DNA of 64,000 nucleotides from Altibacter lentus (GCF_000746845.1 NZ_KN050846.1:937394-1001393), one strand, 5' to 3'. Positions 1 through 9,122 are shown, numbered from the stretch's first letter. Notes: generated by a model from the sequence alone, not told the origin. Numbers and translations: made by a program.

Positions 1-2036
1 AGTCCGTTTCCGTCATCTGTAATGCCCGGTCCACTGTAGACACCTCCAATAGGTGAGCCACCGCCTAGTCCGGTAAGTACTTCGGTGTTTGCACATACAT
101 CATCTGGTGCGGTAAAAGTTGCTACCCCTGAAGGCGTATCGAAAGCTTCGGTACCATCGGTTCGGCTGTTCGATGAGCCTTGATCTGCGCTAAATCCTAA
201 TCCTCTTGCTGCAAAAGCATCCCAAAGAAGACAATAGTTAGCACCTCCGTAGATCGCTTGATCGGCTGCAAGAATCGCATCACGACCATCCACAAATCCA
301 GGGCTACAAGGCTGTAATTTCATCCCTTCGGTCACTAATGCGAAGGCTTGTATGTTCCCCGCATCAAGGTTTGGATCTCCGGTAAAATTGTAAAAGTCTG
401 TATCAAATCCGTGTTCATCGATCAACGCCCAGGTTACGTCCCATAGCATGGTTGCCCAGATGGACCCAAGAGGGTGAGGCCCTGAGGTAGTCTTAATATC
501 ATCATAGGTCTGAGGGTTTACGGCAAAATCGGTACTGTAGGGGAAATTACGAATTCCCGGGCCGCCGGCTCCTTGTCCGAATAAGTAGGTTCCAACGCCA
601 CGTGCATCTGTTCCCGTATCTCCGGCTTCGATAGTCATCAAGGCACCGTAGAAATCACTCCAGCCTTCTCCCATTTGCTCATTGTTTCCTAAACATCCGG
701 CCGCAGCGGGTCCTCCGGTTAATCTATTGGAGATCCCATGACCGTATTCGTGAACGATTACTAGGTTATCGAAATCGCCGTCCTTATCGCTACAAACATA
801 CATTTGCATGGTAGGATTCCCACCATCGGCAGGAGTTCCAAAGTTTGCGTTACACGTTCCGGAACCGTCTTGAGCTTCAGCGTTCACCGAATCACTTCCC
901 GAACCTCCGTTTCCGTAGTTGTTCTCCTGAAAGTTTCCTCCTGCTTCATCAAATCCGTATTGATACAGGACATCATGAATAATATTATTCCAGTAAAAAA
1001 GGTTGGTAATCGCAGCATTCTCATATTGGTTCCCTGCTGAATAAATTTGACTAAAAGGATATCCGGGTCCGGAGAAGTTAAGGTTTGCACCTCCGTCCGG
1101 CTGGTATCCGGGGTTGTCCCCATCTTCATAAGCATTCACATTATTACCTCGGGTTGTGGTGAATTCAGCTCCCGGAGCGCCGTTAGTATCGTGCCATCCA
1201 AAAGGTGAGGCGGTAGCATCGGAAGGATCACTCAAAATAGAGCGCGTCCCGTAGTACGGACTTTCAAGAGGCATGGCAAAAACCTCATAGCAGGTTGTAG
1301 AACATCCGTTCGCCACTATTTCAGCATAATTAGGAATATCGAAGAGATTTTTATTGTAATCGTATTCTACTTCATGTTCGCTGTGGTCATGTTCGAAAGA
1401 ACAACTCACCATCCAGTTCACTTTATCGATGATAGCTCCTGTAGATGCATCTACCCGCATGCTCCACCAGTTCTGCTGGGCTTTTTCTTGAATCGAGATA
1501 TCCCAAGACAGGACAAGCTCGTTGGCTTCATTTAATTGATACATCAATCTCGCCGGTATCGGGCTTAAGGAGATACCTCCTTCACTCAACAAAGATTCTT
1601 GATCGAGTGTGCTTTTACTGGTAAGCACCTCTAAGGAGCCGCTTATGGTATAACCCAACTGACCGGCTGCTGCCTGTACCGCTTGTACCACTCCTAAAGA
1701 AGGAGTAGCCGAACCACGTAATTTGGCAGAAGTTCCACCAATAAATTTAGTGTCTGCCGCCAAAATCTCTCCATTAGAAAGAATATGAATGCCAGACTCG
1801 GTACCATAGACCTGTAGACCATTTACTATCTGTCTATAATAAATATGGTGAGTATTACTAATACGACTTGTGTGTTCGCTAGTAATTTCCCACTGGACAT
1901 CCTGTGCTGTGTGGGTGCCGTTCTCTACCAACTGACGCAATTGGTCATTGATAGCTTTTGCGTTGTCCTGAGCTAACATGTTTCCTGAAAAGGCACACAG
2001 CAGTCCCATGACGATGCTTAAAGTAATTTTCTTCAT
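1..2036 (-). CDS. Secreted M36 (fungalysin-type) zinc metallopeptidase, C-terminus outside window
   Basis: Extracellular endopeptidase. The frame is open from an ATG at 2034-2036 to the left edge, giving at least 678 residues. A signal peptide begins MKKITLSIVMGLL and ends near LAQ. A propeptide-like region follows, then the M36 core: FYWNNIIHD, the zinc motif HEYGH (738-752, about residues 429-433) continuing GISNRLTGG, and a later GEGWSDF that supplies the third zinc ligand. The last readable residues (SGPGITDDGNG) resemble the short adhesion-type modules that often precede type IX secretion tails in Bacteroidetes; any such tail lies outside the window. The family call rests on the two zinc motifs and is secure. 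The substrate cannot be told. Confidence 0.9.
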   Translation of the reverse strand, partial: MKKITLSIVMGLLCAFSGNMLAQDNAKAINDQLRQLVENGTHTAQDVQWEITSEHTSRISNTHHIYYRQIVNGLQVYGTESGIHILSNGEILAADTKFIGGTSAKLRGSATPSLGVVQAVQAAAGQLGYTISGSLEVLTSKSTLDQESLLSEGGISLSPIPARLMYQLNEANELVLSWDISIQEKAQQNWWSMRVDASTGAIIDKVNWMVSCSFEHDHSEHEVEYDYNKNLFDIPNYAEIVANGCSTTCYEVFAMPLESPYYGTRSILSDPSDATASPFGWHDTNGAPGAEFTTTRGNNVNAYEDGDNPGYQPDGGANLNFSGPGYPFSQIYSAGNQYENAAITNLFYWNNIIHDVLYQYGFDEAGGNFQENNYGNGGSGSDSVNAEAQDGSGTCNANFGTPADGGNPTMQMYVCSDKDGDFDNLVIVHEYGHGISNRLTGGPAAAGCLGNNEQMGEGWSDFYGALMTIEAGDTGTDARGVGTYLFGQGAGGPGIRNFPYSTDFAVNPQTYDDIKTTSGPHPLGSIWATMLWDVTWALIDEHGFDTDFYNFTGDPNLDAGNIQAFALVTEGMKLQPCSPGFVDGRDAILAADQAIYGGANYCLLWDAFAARGLGFSADQGSSNSRTDGTEAFDTPSGVATFTAPDDVCANTEVLTGLGGGSPIGGVYSGPGITDDGNG

Positions 2037-2083
2037 TGAATAAAAGTTAAAGATTAGATATAAGTAGGTTACTTGATGATTCA

Positions 2084-2113
2084 CAAAGCTATCAAAATTA
2101 GCGTGGGAAACAA
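2084..2113 (-). promoter_or_regulatory. Bacteroidetes-type promoter of the M36 peptidase gene
   Basis: On the minus strand there is TTG (2111-2113), exactly 19 bases, then TAGCTTTG (2084-2091). This is a full match to the Bacteroidetes -33/-7 consensus TTG-N19-TAnnTTTG. It would place the transcript start near 2077, about 40 bases before the peptidase ATG. Confidence 0.6.
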
Positions 2114-2249
2114 ATTTTTAATGATCGTAAAAACAATTTTAACACACTGCTAATCATATTCTTTCAAAAAGTTTGAATTTATTGAAACCGAAGTAATCGT
2201 AGAAATGAAAAAAAAAAAATGTTACATTAGCGCATTAACAAAAAATCCT

Positions 2250-2786
2250 ATGGAACAACCCAATTCGTTGATCTTAGAAATGCAGAATAAAAATGAAACT
2301 GCTTTCTCAAGAATTTATTCGCTTTATTCTGAAGCGATTTATGGTATTATTTACAGCATTGTTCTGGATGAAGATATTGCACAGGAGGTGCTGCAAGATG
2401 TATTTGTAAAGGTTTGGGAGAATTCGGCTTCTTACGATATTTCCAAGGGTCGATTCTTCACTTGGCTCTTGAATATTGCGAGAAACGCCTCTATCGATAA
2501 AACACGTTCCAAGGCCTTTAAGAACAGTAAGAAAAACCTAAGTACTACAAATTTCGTAGATATTTTGTCTGGAAGTGATAACCTAAACCAAAAGACAAAT
2601 GCCATTGGAATACAAAAATTCGTGGACGCCCTAAAACCTGCTTGTATAAAGATCATTGATCTGTTATTCTTTAAAGGGTTTACGCAGGCTGATGCTGCGA
2701 AAGAACTCGATATTCCATTGGGGACACTAAAAACACGGAATAGAAATTGCATTAAAGATTTAAGAACCATGGTTCTTGGTCAATAA
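2250..2786 (+). CDS. ECF-family RNA polymerase sigma factor
   Basis: Alternative sigma factor, directing RNA polymerase to a small set of promoters under control of the anti-sigma factor encoded 6 bp downstream. Region 2 is visible in the first 80 residues (YSEAIYGIIYSIV, AQEVLQDVFVKVWE, FFTWLLNIARNASID). Region 4, a helix-turn-helix, is near residues 115-170 (LKPACIKIIDLLFFKGFTQ, PLGTLKTRNRNCIKDLR). An in-frame ATG at 2205 would add 15 residues beginning with a lysine run. I prefer the ATG at 2250 because TACATTAG at 2222-2229 looks like a -7 element inside that extension, and the protein then starts as ECF sigmas usually do (MEQPNSLILEM). Targets are unknown; the facing DUF4331/TPR operon is a natural guess from position only. 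Confidence 0.88.
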   Translation: MEQPNSLILEMQNKNETAFSRIYSLYSEAIYGIIYSIVLDEDIAQEVLQDVFVKVWENSASYDISKGRFFTWLLNIARNASIDKTRSKAFKNSKKNLSTTNFVDILSGSDNLNQKTNAIGIQKFVDALKPACIKIIDLLFFKGFTQADAAKELDIPLGTLKTRNRNCIKDLRTMVLGQ

Positions 2787-2792
2787 ACAACT

Positions 2793-3587
2793 ATGAGCGC
2801 AAAAGAAATTATAGATTCGGGTAAATTAGAGCTGTACGTTTGTGGATCCCTTTCTTCGGAAGAGATCACAGAGGTAGAAGAGGCACTAATTACGTACCCG
2901 CAACTGCGAGGCGAAGTGGAAACCATTGAAGCTTCATTGATCAATCTCGCTGAAGCGGTAGCACCTACCCTTCCGGCGATGATCTGGACCTATATCCTGA
3001 ATTCGATTCGCAAGGTGCGATCCATAAAGGACACCGATCGATCTTCTACCAATTGGGCTGCGATCGCAGGGTGGGCAGCAGCAATTGTGTGTATTGCAGG
3101 TATCTTCTGGATGCTTCAGCAAAATACAGCCTTACAGGATGATATACAGTTAACCACGACAGAGAATGAGCAATTGAGAGAACAGCTTACAACAATTGAA
3201 GGCGAGTTAACAGAAGCCAATGATATTTTAACCGTGATCCGTTCTAAGGAGTACAACACCATTATATTGCCAGGAAATCAAGCCGTGGCTCCAGCCGCCT
3301 ACGCCAAGGTATATTATAACAAAACCGATAATATTGCCTATATCGATGCTTCTGGCTTGCCAACACCTCCAGCGGGAACAGTGTACCAAGTATGGTCACT
3401 TAAGTTAGACCCGCTAACACCTACAAGCGTGGGATTGCTTAGTGCTGTAACCGCTAGTGAAAAAGGTGTCTACAAATTTGAGAACATCCCCGACCCGGAA
3501 GCGTTTGGAATTACGCTGGAACCAGAAGGTGGAAGTGAAACGCCTACGCTGTCACAACTGTATACCTTAGGTGCCGTAGCACCTTAA
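2793..3587 (+). CDS. Membrane anti-sigma factor, RskA-like C-terminal domain
   Basis: Probable regulator that holds the upstream sigma factor inactive at the membrane. The 264-residue protein has an N-terminal cytoplasmic segment of about 85 residues (anti-sigma domain, no obvious zinc-binding HxxxCxxC). One membrane helix lies around residues 90-110 (WAAIAGWAAAIVCIAGIF), followed by a coiled-coil-like stretch (residues 110-145). An extracytoplasmic RskA-type domain contains AKVYYNKTDNIAYIDASGL and YQVWSLKLDP. The latter motif is typical of anti-sigma-K C-terminal domains. It starts 6 bp after the sigma factor stop, so the pair is one operon. It ends at a strong bidirectional terminator. The inducing signal is not apparent. 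Confidence 0.87.
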   Translation: MSAKEIIDSGKLELYVCGSLSSEEITEVEEALITYPQLRGEVETIEASLINLAEAVAPTLPAMIWTYILNSIRKVRSIKDTDRSSTNWAAIAGWAAAIVCIAGIFWMLQQNTALQDDIQLTTTENEQLREQLTTIEGELTEANDILTVIRSKEYNTIILPGNQAVAPAAYAKVYYNKTDNIAYIDASGLPTPPAGTVYQVWSLKLDPLTPTSVGLLSAVTASEKGVYKFENIPDPEAFGITLEPEGGSETPTLSQLYTLGAVAP

Positions 3588-3620
3588 TTACCAAAGTATT
3601 TTCTTAGTATATAAAGTAAA

Positions 3621-3643
3621 AGCGCCCTCTTTTAGAGGGCGCT
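3621..3643. terminator. Bidirectional intrinsic terminator between convergent genes
   Basis: Perfect 10-bp stem AGCGCCCTCT / AGAGGGCGCT (3621-3630 and 3634-3643) with a 3-base loop, lying between the anti-sigma gene and the convergent TPR lipoprotein operon. The rest of the 3588-3766 gap holds only two weak inverted repeats (ACCGGTAATACCGGA around 3668-3682 and CTATCA/TGATAG around 3692-3707), with no gene seen. Confidence 0.75.
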
Positions 3644-3766
3644 TCAACTAACAAAAAAACTCTGAAAACCGGTAATACCGGAAGTCAACTACCTATCAAA
3701 ACTGATAGATGACCAACCTTTCAACTATACTTACGCAAACTTGGCGGTATTGGTTTTCTAATAGTA

Positions 3767-5050
3767 TTATAATTGTCTTACTTTTTCTGTTAAAACAGGG
3801 CCTAATTCAAATTGGGCAGTAAGTAATTCTTCTTTTAAAGGTGCTACTTCCTTTTCCATGCCGTTCGCTTTATATACAAGTGCGGTATGATAAGTTGCCA
3901 TAGGCTCGAATGTTTTACCTACAACATGGTCCCGTACGGTTTGCAGCGCTTCTTTTTCGTTCCCTGCCTTTAGTTGTGCTAAGGCCAGTAAGTGATATGT
4001 TTCGGGAGTTGCGCGGTTCTCCACTTCCTGCTTTGCCATTTCCAGGGCTTTTTGTGGGTCTTCTTCGGAATAGATCTCGATAAGATAAGCATTGTACATC
4101 GCACCATACTGAGGTTGTGACACAGCAGCGATAAATTTGTTGGTGAATGCTGCTGCTTCGGAAGCATCGTCATTGTATTCAGCCATTTCAGCCTTCAGAA
4201 GATAGTAATCGGGTGCCTTATGCTGCACCATGATGGAATCCAGAATACGATTGGCTTCTTCAGTGTTCTTTTCCGAAGCATACGCGATCCAGGCAATTCC
4301 TTTTTTTGCATACGCATTGTCGGGCTGAAACTCAAGAGTTTTCAAATACATCGTATAGGCATCTTCAATACGTCCGGCATGTCCATAAAAATCTCCAAGA
4401 TTTGAATAGGTCCAGATCTTTAGCGGTGTGCTATTACGGGATTCTGCAACATCCTTTGCTTTCTCCATATACTTGATCGCAGCATCGAGATCTCCCTTGA
4501 AGTCACTCCATTTTGCCAACCTAATGAGATAATTATAATCCCCGTTGGATTTTATCTTACCCAAATAGGTATCGGCTTTTTGATAATCGCCGGTTTCCAT
4601 ATACACATCAAAGAGCATATATTCGGTATCCTTTTTATTGGAAGGCCCGGAATAATATTGCTCCAGCACCTCTCGTGCTTCTTTAAAGCGATGTTGCGCA
4701 ATTAGGTTGTGCGCCAAACTACGGGCAAAACCTTCTTTGTCGTTGGCAGAAATTGCCAATCCTTTTCTAATGAGGACTTCTGCATCTTTTAAGTTCTGTA
4801 CGTTGCCGGTAGCATCAAAAAGTGAGGTGTAAGCACCGGCCAATGGTCCAATCTCCCCTACTCCGGACGTATCTGCCGCGAGCCGTTGGTTCCAAAATTC
4901 TTTGGATTCGGTCGCAGATTTAAAAGAGTCGCTGGAAGAATTCTTTAAATAAGTATTATAATCTTCTGCGCTTGTTACAGGCTCTTCAGTTATTTTAGAA
5001 GTACAGGATATTCCCAAGCACAGTAATATGGTATAGTATATATATTTCAT
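3767..5050 (-). CDS. TPR-repeat lipoprotein
   Basis: Predicted lipoprotein of 427 residues. The signal peptide ends in a lipobox-like LGISC at about residues 12-16. The remainder is helical with repeated TPR-like pairs, for example AGRIEDAYTMYLKTLEFQP and NEKEALQTVRDHV, so it is likely a protein-binding scaffold in the cell envelope. It is the last gene of a three-gene minus-strand operon with the two DUF4331 half-proteins (66 bp after the second one) and reads towards the terminator at 3621. TPR lipoproteins are found next to DUF4331 genes and an ECF sigma/anti-sigma pair in other flavobacteria, which suggests a shared envelope function. The exact role is unknown. Confidence 0.8.
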   Translation of the reverse strand: MKYIYYTILLCLGISCTSKITEEPVTSAEDYNTYLKNSSSDSFKSATESKEFWNQRLAADTSGVGEIGPLAGAYTSLFDATGNVQNLKDAEVLIRKGLAISANDKEGFARSLAHNLIAQHRFKEAREVLEQYYSGPSNKKDTEYMLFDVYMETGDYQKADTYLGKIKSNGDYNYLIRLAKWSDFKGDLDAAIKYMEKAKDVAESRNSTPLKIWTYSNLGDFYGHAGRIEDAYTMYLKTLEFQPDNAYAKKGIAWIAYASEKNTEEANRILDSIMVQHKAPDYYLLKAEMAEYNDDASEAAAFTNKFIAAVSQPQYGAMYNAYLIEIYSEEDPQKALEMAKQEVENRATPETYHLLALAQLKAGNEKEALQTVRDHVVGKTFEPMATYHTALVYKANGMEKEVAPLKEELLTAQFELGPVLTEKVRQL

Positions 5051-5116
5051 TTTGAAATAGTTTTAAACAAAGAAAAGAGCAATCGCTTGCCCTTTTCTTC
5101 TTATTGGTATTAGGTA

Positions 5117-5791
5117 TTATTGATTTGGAGTTTCCAAATACGGGAACGGTAATGAAAAGTCACGGTCACCTGCATCCACACCATCGCTGGTAAGTTGAGG
5201 GGTTCCATTGTTTCCGTCGAAACGCATTCCATCGGCACCTCCAAACATTAAGGTAAGCGAGATATCGATCACATCATCACTCAACGTACGCCCTGTGAGC
5301 GCATTGGTACCATCAAAATAGGTAGTCGTTCCGTTGGGTGCTACCTGCAATGCATCTGTTTGTGAAAGAACAAAGGCAAAGGTTGGTGCGTCCAAACCTA
5401 ATATATTTGTTTCATAGTCAATATCGATTCCTAATGCAGTTCCATATACATCGTGGTATCCTTCTAACTGTGCTTCGAATCCATCGGTAAATGCACTTCG
5501 TCCACTTACAATGGTCGTGTTGAAATTATTTTTAATCGTAGCATTAGAACTAAACACGGTATTGATCCCCGGTCGTCCCATTGCATCTTCCTGTACGAAA
5601 GTACCTGTAAAAGCAGAGATACAAGGTCCGCATGCCGTTCCTCCACAATCTATACCTTCTTCATCTCCATTCTGTATGCCATCACTACAACTTATTTGTT
5701 CAATTACGTTATCATCATCATCGCTACAGCCAACAACAAAAATGGAAGCACAAATAGCTATTAGTAAAAATTTGAATTTATATGTTTTCAT
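5117..5791 (-). CDS. Lipoprotein corresponding to the C-terminal half of DUF4331 proteins
   Basis: 224 residues with signal peptide and lipobox (VVGC near residue 22) followed by an Asp-rich linker. Next comes a short Cys-rich module (CSDGIQNGDEEGIDCGG then CGPC), a surface-protein motif common in Bacteroidetes. The rest (MGRPGINTVF, LDAPTFAFVLSQTDAL, LTGRTLSDDVIDISLTL) resembles the C-terminal part of DUF4331 proteins. In most relatives this part is fused to the domain encoded by the next gene upstream. The gap to that gene is 28 bp, so the two are probably cotranscribed and may associate. The function of DUF4331 is not established. The halves reading is mine and needs an alignment. Confidence 0.72.
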   Translation of the reverse strand: MKTYKFKFLLIAICASIFVVGCSDDDDNVIEQISCSDGIQNGDEEGIDCGGTACGPCISAFTGTFVQEDAMGRPGINTVFSSNATIKNNFNTTIVSGRSAFTDGFEAQLEGYHDVYGTALGIDIDYETNILGLDAPTFAFVLSQTDALQVAPNGTTTYFDGTNALTGRTLSDDVIDISLTLMFGGADGMRFDGNNGTPQLTSDGVDAGDRDFSLPFPYLETPNQ

Positions 5792-5819
5792 ATTTATATC
5801 TTTTAAAATGGTTATTTAA

Positions 5820-6539
5820 TTATTGCTTTCTTTTTGTAGTTACCCAAACGTTATAGGCGTTTGGCAGTGCTCCCGGAGGAAATAATCCCGCGGCAACAGC
5901 TACGTGTGTAGGTGCAGTTCCCAATAAAGAATTAGGCACTTCTACTACAATCGCCAGGACGTTCAAATTATCAAAGAAGTCATCTGCCTGTCCCGGTGGT
6001 AAAAATCCTTCGGGTGCTACAGATCCTGACGCAACCATATTAAATCGGTTAAAATCGAAGAAGAATGCATCTCTACGCGGACCAGCAAAGAAGGTCATTC
6101 CATTGTTGGTTGCAGTTTGCACATCGGCAGATGTAGATATCTTTACAGCTGTAGGTGCTACAGATGTTTCCACAATACTCGAAAGACCTGTTTGCGTTGG
6201 TCCTACCGGGCCAAAAAAGTACATAGAATCGCCTCTTTTTATTGCCTGTATTACAAGGTCTTCAACAAAATCACCTGTACGGTCAATATTGAATTCCACT
6301 AATACATCTTCATCGAACTGAGCGTTATTAGTGACTGTTCCGGGCTCTAAGGGTCCTTGTAAGGTTGCGATAAGCACCGTATTGTTAGGATTATCCCCTT
6401 CAAATGCATAAAAATCTGCAATGTCACTTGTAGTCCCTGCAACAGCCGGAGCGTCGATGTGATCTGCAGCAATTAAAAATACTGCAAGCACCGCTAAGCC
6501 AAAGCCTCCTATGGCTGCTAAAAGTTTCGTTTTTTTCAT
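5820..6539 (-). CDS. Exported DUF4331 N-terminal-type protein
   Basis: 239 residues, first gene of the operon 6539 to 3767. An N-terminal hydrophobic segment (residues 5-24) is a signal peptide or anchor. It is followed at once by ADHIDAPAVAGTTSDIADFYAFEG, quoted here only by its key parts (HIDAP and DIADFYAFEG), which is the N-terminal signature of DUF4331 proteins. Further family features are the paired F/N-rich strands FFDFNRFN and LNVLAIVVEVP. The protein stops where the usual two-part DUF4331 protein would continue; the continuation seems to be the next gene. Probably a periplasmic or surface beta-rich protein of unknown function, possibly controlled by the convergent sigma factor pair. 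Confidence 0.8.
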   Translation of the reverse strand: MKKTKLLAAIGGFGLAVLAVFLIAADHIDAPAVAGTTSDIADFYAFEGDNPNNTVLIATLQGPLEPGTVTNNAQFDEDVLVEFNIDRTGDFVEDLVIQAIKRGDSMYFFGPVGPTQTGLSSIVETSVAPTAVKISTSADVQTATNNGMTFFAGPRRDAFFFDFNRFNMVASGSVAPEGFLPPGQADDFFDNLNVLAIVVEVPNSLLGTAPTHVAVAAGLFPPGALPNAYNVWVTTKRKQ

Positions 6540-6713
6540 AATTTAAGTTCTTTTAATTAATTATTTTTACTTGTTCATAGTTATTTACGTCTAAAGTACA
6601 GTGTTGGTTTTGCACCCACAGTTAATCTTTTGTTAATGTAATCTACGAATCACCCAATCCTTTGTTAAGTGCCGTCATTTAATACTAATTTAAGATAATC
6701 CTTTTTATTTATT

Positions 6714-7928
6714 GTGAATCCTTCTGCGACCGACTGGATACCAAAACTATTAAACGGCTTTAGGCCTGAGGATCTCCTTGGCTCAAATAAGAACGAAGTT
6801 GATTTCTACTCAGATTTGAAATCGGTGGGGTTTATCTTTGGGGTTTCAGTCTCCTCATTGCTGGGAAAGAATGTAAGTAGTTTACAACTTACCAAAGAAG
6901 AATACACCAAGGTCAATTTATTCCATGCATTATTGACTACTTACTGTTATTTTAACAATACGAACAACTTCAGTGAAGCCGTACCAAAGATCATTACGTT
7001 TTACCAACAATTGGAAAAAGGAAAGACCGGCTTCTTTAAAAAGTTGACATTGTCCCAAACTCCCACCCAGGAACTGGAACATATCTTGTCCGCAAGGCTT
7101 CAAGAGACCAATACCTCCCTAAAAAAGAATAACACCTCTATTCTTACTTACGCCTTACTCTATGCCGATGTATTAGCATTCATGCGATGGCTGGATACTC
7201 CCAGAGCCATAAAAAATTACGCTAAGCTGCTGGAAACCTTAGTGATAAGCTGTTGTTTTTTAGCACTGAAGGCCAAAAGGAAACAAACAAAATACGACCG
7301 ACTTCTTATTGAACTGTTCGAATCTTCTTCGGAATATCTTATCGAGACAGCATCGGGAACACAGGTGATCACCCTGCAAAACCTTTCCAGATTGAAAAAA
7401 CTGAACCTTCTGGAAAAAAAGTATCTGTTGGATATTTGCACGATCGCCGTATGGGATGATCACCAGATGGACTTGGCAGAGTTTAAATTTCTACAAGACC
7501 TTATCGCTTTTATGCAACTTTCGGAAGATGAACTCACCAAAAGTCTGAAGGAGCTAAGTCTATTTTCTGAAGCTTACGGAAGTAAGATAAAACTTTTTGA
7601 GTATTCCAATCCGGTACGTCTCTTCTACAAACAATCTGCCGCCACTGTTAAATTACTGATCCTTCGGAACAAGAAGCGCTTACAACAAGAGCTGGAGGAA
7701 AGTGGCGAGCTTCTGGTCTTGCTTTCACAATCTACGGTACGGGATCTTTCCGAAGAAGAAAGACACAAAGTCAAGGAGCAGTTACTAGATGTGTGCAAAA
7801 CCATCCCTTCGCTTACTATCTTTTTGCTGCCCGGCGGCACGGTGCTCCTTCCGTTGTTGGTGAAATTCATTCCGAAGCTTTTACCCTCTTCCTTCAATGA
7901 GAACAGGATCGACCCAAAAAAGAAATAA
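6714..7928 (+). CDS. LETM1-related (biofilm-associated type) protein
   Basis: 404 residues starting at a GTG (6714). The C-terminus (TIPSLTIFLLPGGTVLLPLLVKFIPKLLPSSF) carries a hydrophobic segment like that of the LETM1 ribosome-binding-domain family. Flavobacterial proteins of this length with this ending are annotated as LETM1-related biofilm-associated proteins. The preceding 350 residues are mostly helical and charged, with no transmembrane segments that I can see. The gene is monocistronic: divergent from the DUF4331 operon and convergent with the LytTR regulator gene (14 bp gap). Function in bacteria is poorly defined. The name is from recall of the family and no experiment supports it here. 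Confidence 0.75.
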   Translation: MNPSATDWIPKLLNGFRPEDLLGSNKNEVDFYSDLKSVGFIFGVSVSSLLGKNVSSLQLTKEEYTKVNLFHALLTTYCYFNNTNNFSEAVPKIITFYQQLEKGKTGFFKKLTLSQTPTQELEHILSARLQETNTSLKKNNTSILTYALLYADVLAFMRWLDTPRAIKNYAKLLETLVISCCFLALKAKRKQTKYDRLLIELFESSSEYLIETASGTQVITLQNLSRLKKLNLLEKKYLLDICTIAVWDDHQMDLAEFKFLQDLIAFMQLSEDELTKSLKELSLFSEAYGSKIKLFEYSNPVRLFYKQSAATVKLLILRNKKRLQQELEESGELLVLLSQSTVRDLSEEERHKVKEQLLDVCKTIPSLTIFLLPGGTVLLPLLVKFIPKLLPSSFNENRIDPKKK

Positions 7929-7942
7929 TCGCTTTCTTTCTT

Positions 7943-8698
7943 TTATTCCAGCCACACTTTAAAATCCTTAACCCGCTCACGGGCTACAATCACATCTTGG
8001 GCCTTAAAGCTGTTCAGTTTAAGTTGCAAACGAGAATTGGTGTAAGAGATAATGTCGCGAATGGCTTTAATGTTGACATAGAACTTTCGGCTAATTCGAA
8101 AAAAAGTCTGTGGCTCCAACTCGGCTTCCAGTTGTTCTAAGGTAGTATCCAACAGGTAATCCCGGCCATCGACCGTATGGGCGTAGGTTCCTTTGTTTTC
8201 AGAATAGAAACATTCGATCTCGTCCACGGGGATCATCTTGATATGCTGCCCGATTCGCGTGGTAAATCGTTTCTTGTACTCACGTTCTACCGGATTGACG
8301 AGTAATTTCTTAATATCCTCGAAATCTAACTGAACCTTCTTTGCGGGTGCTTTCAGATTTTTATATTTTTTTACTGCCGTCTCAAGTTCATGAGCGTCTA
8401 TGGGTTTCAGCAAATAATCAATACTATTCAATTTAAAGGCTTGCAAGGCGTATTCATCAAAAGCGGTGGTGAAGATAATAGCACTTTCCACAGTCACGGT
8501 CTCAAAGATCTCGAAGGAAAGTCCGTCACTTAGCTGAATGTCTAAAAAAATAAGATCGGGGTGCGGATTGTTCGAAAACCATTCTATGGCTTCTGCAACA
8601 CTGTGAAGCATTTGTTCGGCTTTGACATCTAAAGTGGTCAACATTCGCTGTAAGCGACGTGCCGAAGGTTTTTCATCTTCTATAATGAGTACGTTCAT
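7943..8698 (-). CDS. LytTR-family DNA-binding response regulator
   Basis: Cytoplasmic response regulator of 251 residues. The receiver domain (1-120) has the acidic pocket IIEDE near residues 5-9, the phosphoacceptor Asp53 (FLDIQLSDG) and the conserved Lys in LLKPID. The LytTR DNA-binding domain is at about 145-250 (IKMIPVDEIECFYSENKGT, FFRISRKFYVNIKAI, KLNSFKAQDVIVARER). It ends a minus-strand run of kinase and 2TM genes and is surely the partner of the histidine kinase at 9797-11137. Three LytTR-type operators with identical geometry lie in this window in front of two DUF2141 genes and a TonB receptor. They are its likely targets, although paralogous LytTR regulators elsewhere in the genome cannot be excluded. 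Confidence 0.93.
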   Translation of the reverse strand: MNVLIIEDEKPSARRLQRMLTTLDVKAEQMLHSVAEAIEWFSNNPHPDLIFLDIQLSDGLSFEIFETVTVESAIIFTTAFDEYALQAFKLNSIDYLLKPIDAHELETAVKKYKNLKAPAKKVQLDFEDIKKLLVNPVEREYKKRFTTRIGQHIKMIPVDEIECFYSENKGTYAHTVDGRDYLLDTTLEQLEAELEPQTFFRISRKFYVNIKAIRDIISYTNSRLQLKLNSFKAQDVIVARERVKDFKVWLE

Positions 8699-8789
8699 AC
8701 TATTAATGTATTGAGAATTTTCGTGTCTTTCTTTTCAATGAGGGTGTATCTATTTGAGGTTTCCGGAATAACATTTTTTTTAACTACGC

Positions 8790-9122
8790 CTAATCCCACG
8801 TTTTTGTTTTATTCATTTCTTCTTCGTCCTTTTCCATATACTCTCGTATCTTTCGTTCTTCCCAGTTCTTAAAAAAGCGGAACCTATCCTGAAAGACATA
8901 CAAACCGTGAAATGTTAAACCAATACCCCAGAAAAACGGAGTGGTGAACATGGACCAGCGAGGAACCTCAAATCCTAAGGTACCATTTTGAAATACTAGC
9001 AGCTGTAATCCCAGCAAAACGAGATTGATCACAATATACACGGTAAGGTGCGAGTAAAAGCCTTTTAGTTCTTTGACTTTCTTTTGTGCTTTTTTATATT
9101 GTTCATTTTCAAAAGGTTCCAT
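8790..9122 (-). CDS. 2TM domain protein
   Basis: About 111 residues. It has the 2TM-domain layout: a charged N-terminal helix (YKKAQKKVKELKGFYSHL), two membrane helices (VYIVINLVLLGLQLLVF and a second one in PFFWGIGLTFHGLYVF), and a basic tail (KNWEERKIREYMEKD). An upstream TTG at 9134 is also possible; the ATG at 9122 gives the family-typical N-terminus. It is the third of three free-standing 2TM genes in a row and lies 91 bp upstream of the LytTR regulator. A fourth copy of the domain is fused to the sensor kinase. A role in signal sensing or kinase assembly is inferred only from position. Confidence 0.85.
   Translation of the reverse strand: MEPFENEQYKKAQKKVKELKGFYSHLTVYIVINLVLLGLQLLVFQNGTLGFEVPRWSMFTTPFFWGIGLTFHGLYVFQDRFRFFKNWEERKIREYMEKDEEEMNKTKTWD

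Noticed and set aside
2205-2249. ATG at 2205 as start of the first sigma factor
   Set aside because: It adds a lysine-rich, non-conserved 15 residues and the region contains a likely -7 element (TACATTAG); the ATG at 2250 fits better.
3660-3710. Short inverted repeats after the first terminator
   Set aside because: Stems of 5-6 bp with no T-tract or context; expected by chance.
8699-8789. LytTR operator in front of the regulator's own gene
   Set aside because: No 21-bp spaced repeat pair was found there or in 11768-11899, so autoregulation is not supported.
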